From positions 1 through 51,627 of the forward strand of contig FTLJ01001072.1 of NCBI GenBank assembly GCA_900155495.1: a DNA stretch of 51,627 nt, in the 5' to 3' direction. This document shows positions 47,079-51,627 of the stretch, piece after piece (within the stretch, counting starts at the first letter, position 1; the number at the start of each line of letters is the position of its first letter). Position numbers and translations under genes: made by a program. The DNA is from Porogramme epimiltina (Eukaryota > Basidiomycota > Agaricomycetes > Polyporales > Polyporaceae). The notes beneath the pieces are model-generated. The model was not told the origin of the DNA. It searched no databases and saw only the letters and a program-made list of their open reading frames with translations.

Positions 47079-49306
47079 TTACTCTGCGTCTGCATCTCCG
47101 GCCACGATAACATCGTCTGGATACGGCAAAGGATATCCAGTTAGTAAGGTCGACGAAAGCTAAAAGAAGCAGGTAGACAGTACCTATCTTCAGTACCGCT
47201 CGGACAAGCTGTGTCGCAAGTAGGTACTGTTGTCTCTTCGAGATCAGTGGGTCGTACACGTTTTGCTTCTTCATATCTAGCTCGAGAAAGACGTCAGCGT
47301 CCACATACCGTAACTACTAGTAACCGAGGACTGCTGACCGTTCTCGTTCTTGCCTAAACAGTCGATGCCAAGAGTGGGGCTGCTCTCCTTGACTTGCCTG
47401 CTCTTCACCTCGGCCAGGGTCTCGATCGGTGAAAGACCGCTGTTCTCAGCAAGTGCAAGTGGGATGGAGTCGAGGGCGGATGCGAATGCGCGCATTGCGT
47501 ATTGTTCGATTGATGGGATCTAGGGGGGGGGGTGTCGATAAAATATCGAGTTTGTAATGGGGGAGTACGCACCTCATCAGCCGCCTTGCTGACAGCGAGT
47601 GAACAACTGATGTCCGCAGCTCCACCTCCGTATACTACGCGATCGTCCACTACAAGATTCCGGACAGCACAAATCGCGTCGTGGAGTGCGCGCTTCGCCT
47701 CGTCAACAATCTGCACAAATAAGTGTCAGGGCTGGCGCAGTGGAATCGTGGAATAGCAAGTCTACACACCATCTTGTTGCTTCCCCTGACGAAAACGGTG
47801 ACTGTTCGTGCGTTCGCACACTCCTCGATGACTAGCATCTTGTCACGCGTCGTCCCAAAGGTGAGCTCCCGCACGAGGCCAGCCCGACCGAGCTTCTCGG
47901 CCGTGAGGTCTTCGAATCGTGGTACGATGCGGCCGTTCGTCGCGATCGCAATGAGCTACATTCCCATTACCACTTAGTTGTGTATACCAACGACAGTGTA
48001 AAAGCGAAACAGGGCGTACCTCGATCTCCGGGCCACCAACCCATCGAACTGCTGGGAGCTCGTTTTGCATGAGCAAGTGGTTGGCCTCGTCGTCGAAACC
48101 CCACTGGCAGATGACGAGGTTTGCCCCAGTATCTTTGACGCGGCGGATCATGTCCTCGAACTTGCCCTTTTCGTACTCGCGCAGCTTCTTGTACTCCTCT
48201 ACACTCGTGATGTCGAGGTGGTGCTTCGTCTTCGGGCGTGGCGGCTCGAATGGGCAAGTAAGAATCGCGAGCCGGGCATCGCGCACAGTACTCGGCATCT
48301 GTGGGTGCGACATGTCCTTGTCGATGAGGACGCCGCGAATGAGCGTCGTGTCGCCGAGGGAGCCCCCAACCTTGCCGTCGACCTTGATCATGTCGAACGG
48401 CACGTCTTTCCGCTCGAGGTCTGCAACGGCCATCACAGCTTGCACCGCGATCTCGGAGAAATGTTGGTGCTCTTTTGACACGCTAAGGAGAGGAAGACGG
48501 CGCGTGAGCGCAGAACGACGATGTGGGGGAAAGGGGGATGGAGGACAAGGGGCATCCGCAACGTACATTTTGCTGCCCAAGCTCGTCATCGCAGTCTTCA
48601 ACAGATTCGAAGTGTCTTGTTGCGAGAAGGGGACACGGTCGGATATCTTGTCCAGGTGCTCAACCGCGACTGCACACGCCCGGTCGAAGCCGTCTGCTAT
48701 CCGAATTGGGTGGATACCCCGGTCGAGCAACTCTTCGCTCTGTTCAAGCAGCGCGCCAGCAAGAACTGCGCATACTTTAGGAATGAAGTCCATGGAAAAG
48801 AAGAGTGGGTACTCACCAACTACGCCCGTCGTCCCGTCTCCGATCTCATCGTCCTGACTTTTTGAGAGCTGCACAAGCAGCTTCGCGATCTGGTGCTCCA
48901 CCTCCATCTGAGACAGGATGGTCGCACCGTCGTTCGTGACAGTGATTTCGCCATCGGGAGAGATGAGGATCTTGTCAAGACCTGAACGGGCGGATGAGAA
49001 GGAGAAGGAGGGAAGTGGACGTGCGAACGCGCGTACCCCTGGGCCCAAGGGATGTGCGGATGATGTTTGCCACGGTACGTGCAGCAAGAATGTGAGACTA
49101 GCCGTTCATGAGCACACATATAAATGTTCAATCCAAGAGACGCACCTTGATTGCCTCTACACCATGGCTCCTAGTCTTCTTGGCCTGCTCCCTCAGGATA
49201 ATGAACGGCCGGCCGTACTGAGATATTTCCCTTAGCGCATATTCGTCCGTGTTTCAACGGTATCGCGCACCTCGTCCGTCGCGTACATTGCTTGTGGTTC
49301 GGCCAT
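47079..49306 (-). CDS. CCT5: T-complex protein 1 subunit epsilon (CCT5)
   Basis: Multi-exon minus-strand gene. The start [12 protein letters not shown] is joined across an intron (donor GTGCGC, acceptor CTCAG before TACGGC) to [20 protein letters not shown]. Group II chaperonin hallmarks follow: [58 protein letters not shown] with the catalytic [67 protein letters not shown] and [35 protein letters not shown] and [15 protein letters not shown] point to the epsilon subunit. The stop follows [12 protein letters not shown]. It is one of eight subunits of the cytosolic TRiC/CCT ring that folds actin and tubulin. An intron near 47521-47532 carries a G run. Same strand as PP2A-C. Confidence 0.95.
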
Positions 49307-49750
49307 GATGAGGATGCAAGGGGGAAGAAACAAGTCGAAGCTGCGTCTACTCCGATGAAGCCAGAAATCTCGAGTACTAAGCGCCCATTGAAGACGCGTG
49401 ACTTCAGTAATCGCGATCTGTCGCGGTACGCGTCGCCCTGTGTGACAGAGCAGTCACGTCACGTAAGGGGCCTCACCAGGTTCCTGCAGGCTCAAGTTCT
49501 CAAGGAAACACAACAACTACGGCTTATTGAGACCATCGGGACATCGTACTAGCGATTTCCTGTATTACACCACTGCAGTCCATCTAGTCATTTACAAGCA
49601 TCTTTGCTGTTTGTATGTTTGAATGTACACGGGGAAGGTATCATCTTGGGGTCGGTGCGACGGTGAGCTACAAGTACGTGGGTACGATAAGTACTGTACT
49701 AATGACACGAATGAAGTGTGCGCGAGCGAAGTCGACTGTACGAGAGCAAA
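49307..49750. other. CCT5 upstream region
   Basis: About 440 bp between the CCT5 start and the PP2A-C stop exon, both on the minus strand. It should contain the CCT5 promoter and the PP2A 3' UTR. No distinct element recognised. Confidence 0.45.
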
Positions 49751-51491
<1,741 letters not shown>

Positions 51492-51627
51492 GTTGGTTTG
51501 ACGTGCGGTAGGTGAGGGGAAGGGGGGGATGTGTTGAGGGTGGTAGGTGATGCGTGTTAGGACTGTGAGCTCGAGCTCGTACGTTCCTGGACTACTAGTA
51601 GGACGGGTCTTAGGGGCAGAATAACGC
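51492..51627. other. Presumed promoter of the PP2A-C gene
   Basis: The last 136 bp, upstream of the PP2A start on the minus strand. Contains a C-rich leader (CCCCCCTTCCCC on the coding strand) common in fungal highly expressed genes. The window ends here, so further promoter sequence is outside. Confidence 0.45.

Overview
The window looks like nuclear DNA of a basidiomycete, most likely an Agaricomycete. Nearly every recognisable gene is split by short GT-AG introns (about 40-75 nt). Housekeeping genes are recognisable: PP2A catalytic subunit, CCT epsilon, REX4-type exonuclease, a SEC14 protein and a LYR-motif protein. They are interspersed with families that I associate with mushrooms and relatives: 'LPP-motif' small secreted Cys-rich proteins, a 7-TM family with an FLIHRLYxxxGRRWWI-like signature, basidiomycete WD40-like proteins, and a GYGYPLWGPEP family. 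No tRNA, rRNA, CRISPR array or intact transposon was recognised. Exon coordinates were derived by hand from frame, splice sites and paralogue comparison.

Layout. 1-3.6 kb is a very GC-rich stretch with strong strand asymmetry and no gene I can support. 3.6-15.1 kb holds two copies of a roughly 2 kb duplicated unit, each with one intronless gene for a predicted papain-like/NlpC-LRAT-like protein (4714-5667 and 13204-14142), plus a decayed C-terminal remnant of a third copy (about 14900-15106). A gene-poor 6.5 kb separates the two copies. 15.3-15.9 kb carries a small unknown gene on the minus strand. 17.5-20.1 kb carries a tandem pair of hydrophobin-like secreted proteins, each in four exons. 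20.5-22.1 kb (minus) encodes a two-domain conserved protein; 23.5-24.5 kb a type I membrane protein. 25.3-30.5 kb is a tandem duplication of a five-exon WD40-like gene including its upstream flank.

30.8-34.7 kb is a compact housekeeping block: LYR protein (minus) and SEC14 protein (plus) are divergent from a 277-bp shared promoter region, followed by REX4 (minus). 35.4-37.4 kb and 44.8-46.7 kb hold two paralogues of the GYGYPLWGPEP family. Between them lie an unrecognised, probably eroded coding region (38.9-40.1 kb), an NmrA-like Rossmann protein (40.5-42.0 kb) and a 7-TM protein (42.4-43.6 kb), all minus. 47.1-51.5 kb ends the window with CCT5 and PP2A-C, both minus.

The strongest general pattern is that four lineage-specific families each occur as local pairs with conserved exon structure, while the housekeeping genes are single. 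No operon-like functional pathway is evident. Notable details are a nine-cysteine hydrophobin-like signature, a last PP2A exon that consists only of the stop codon, a predicted 9-nt microexon, and a third decayed copy of the papain-like gene.
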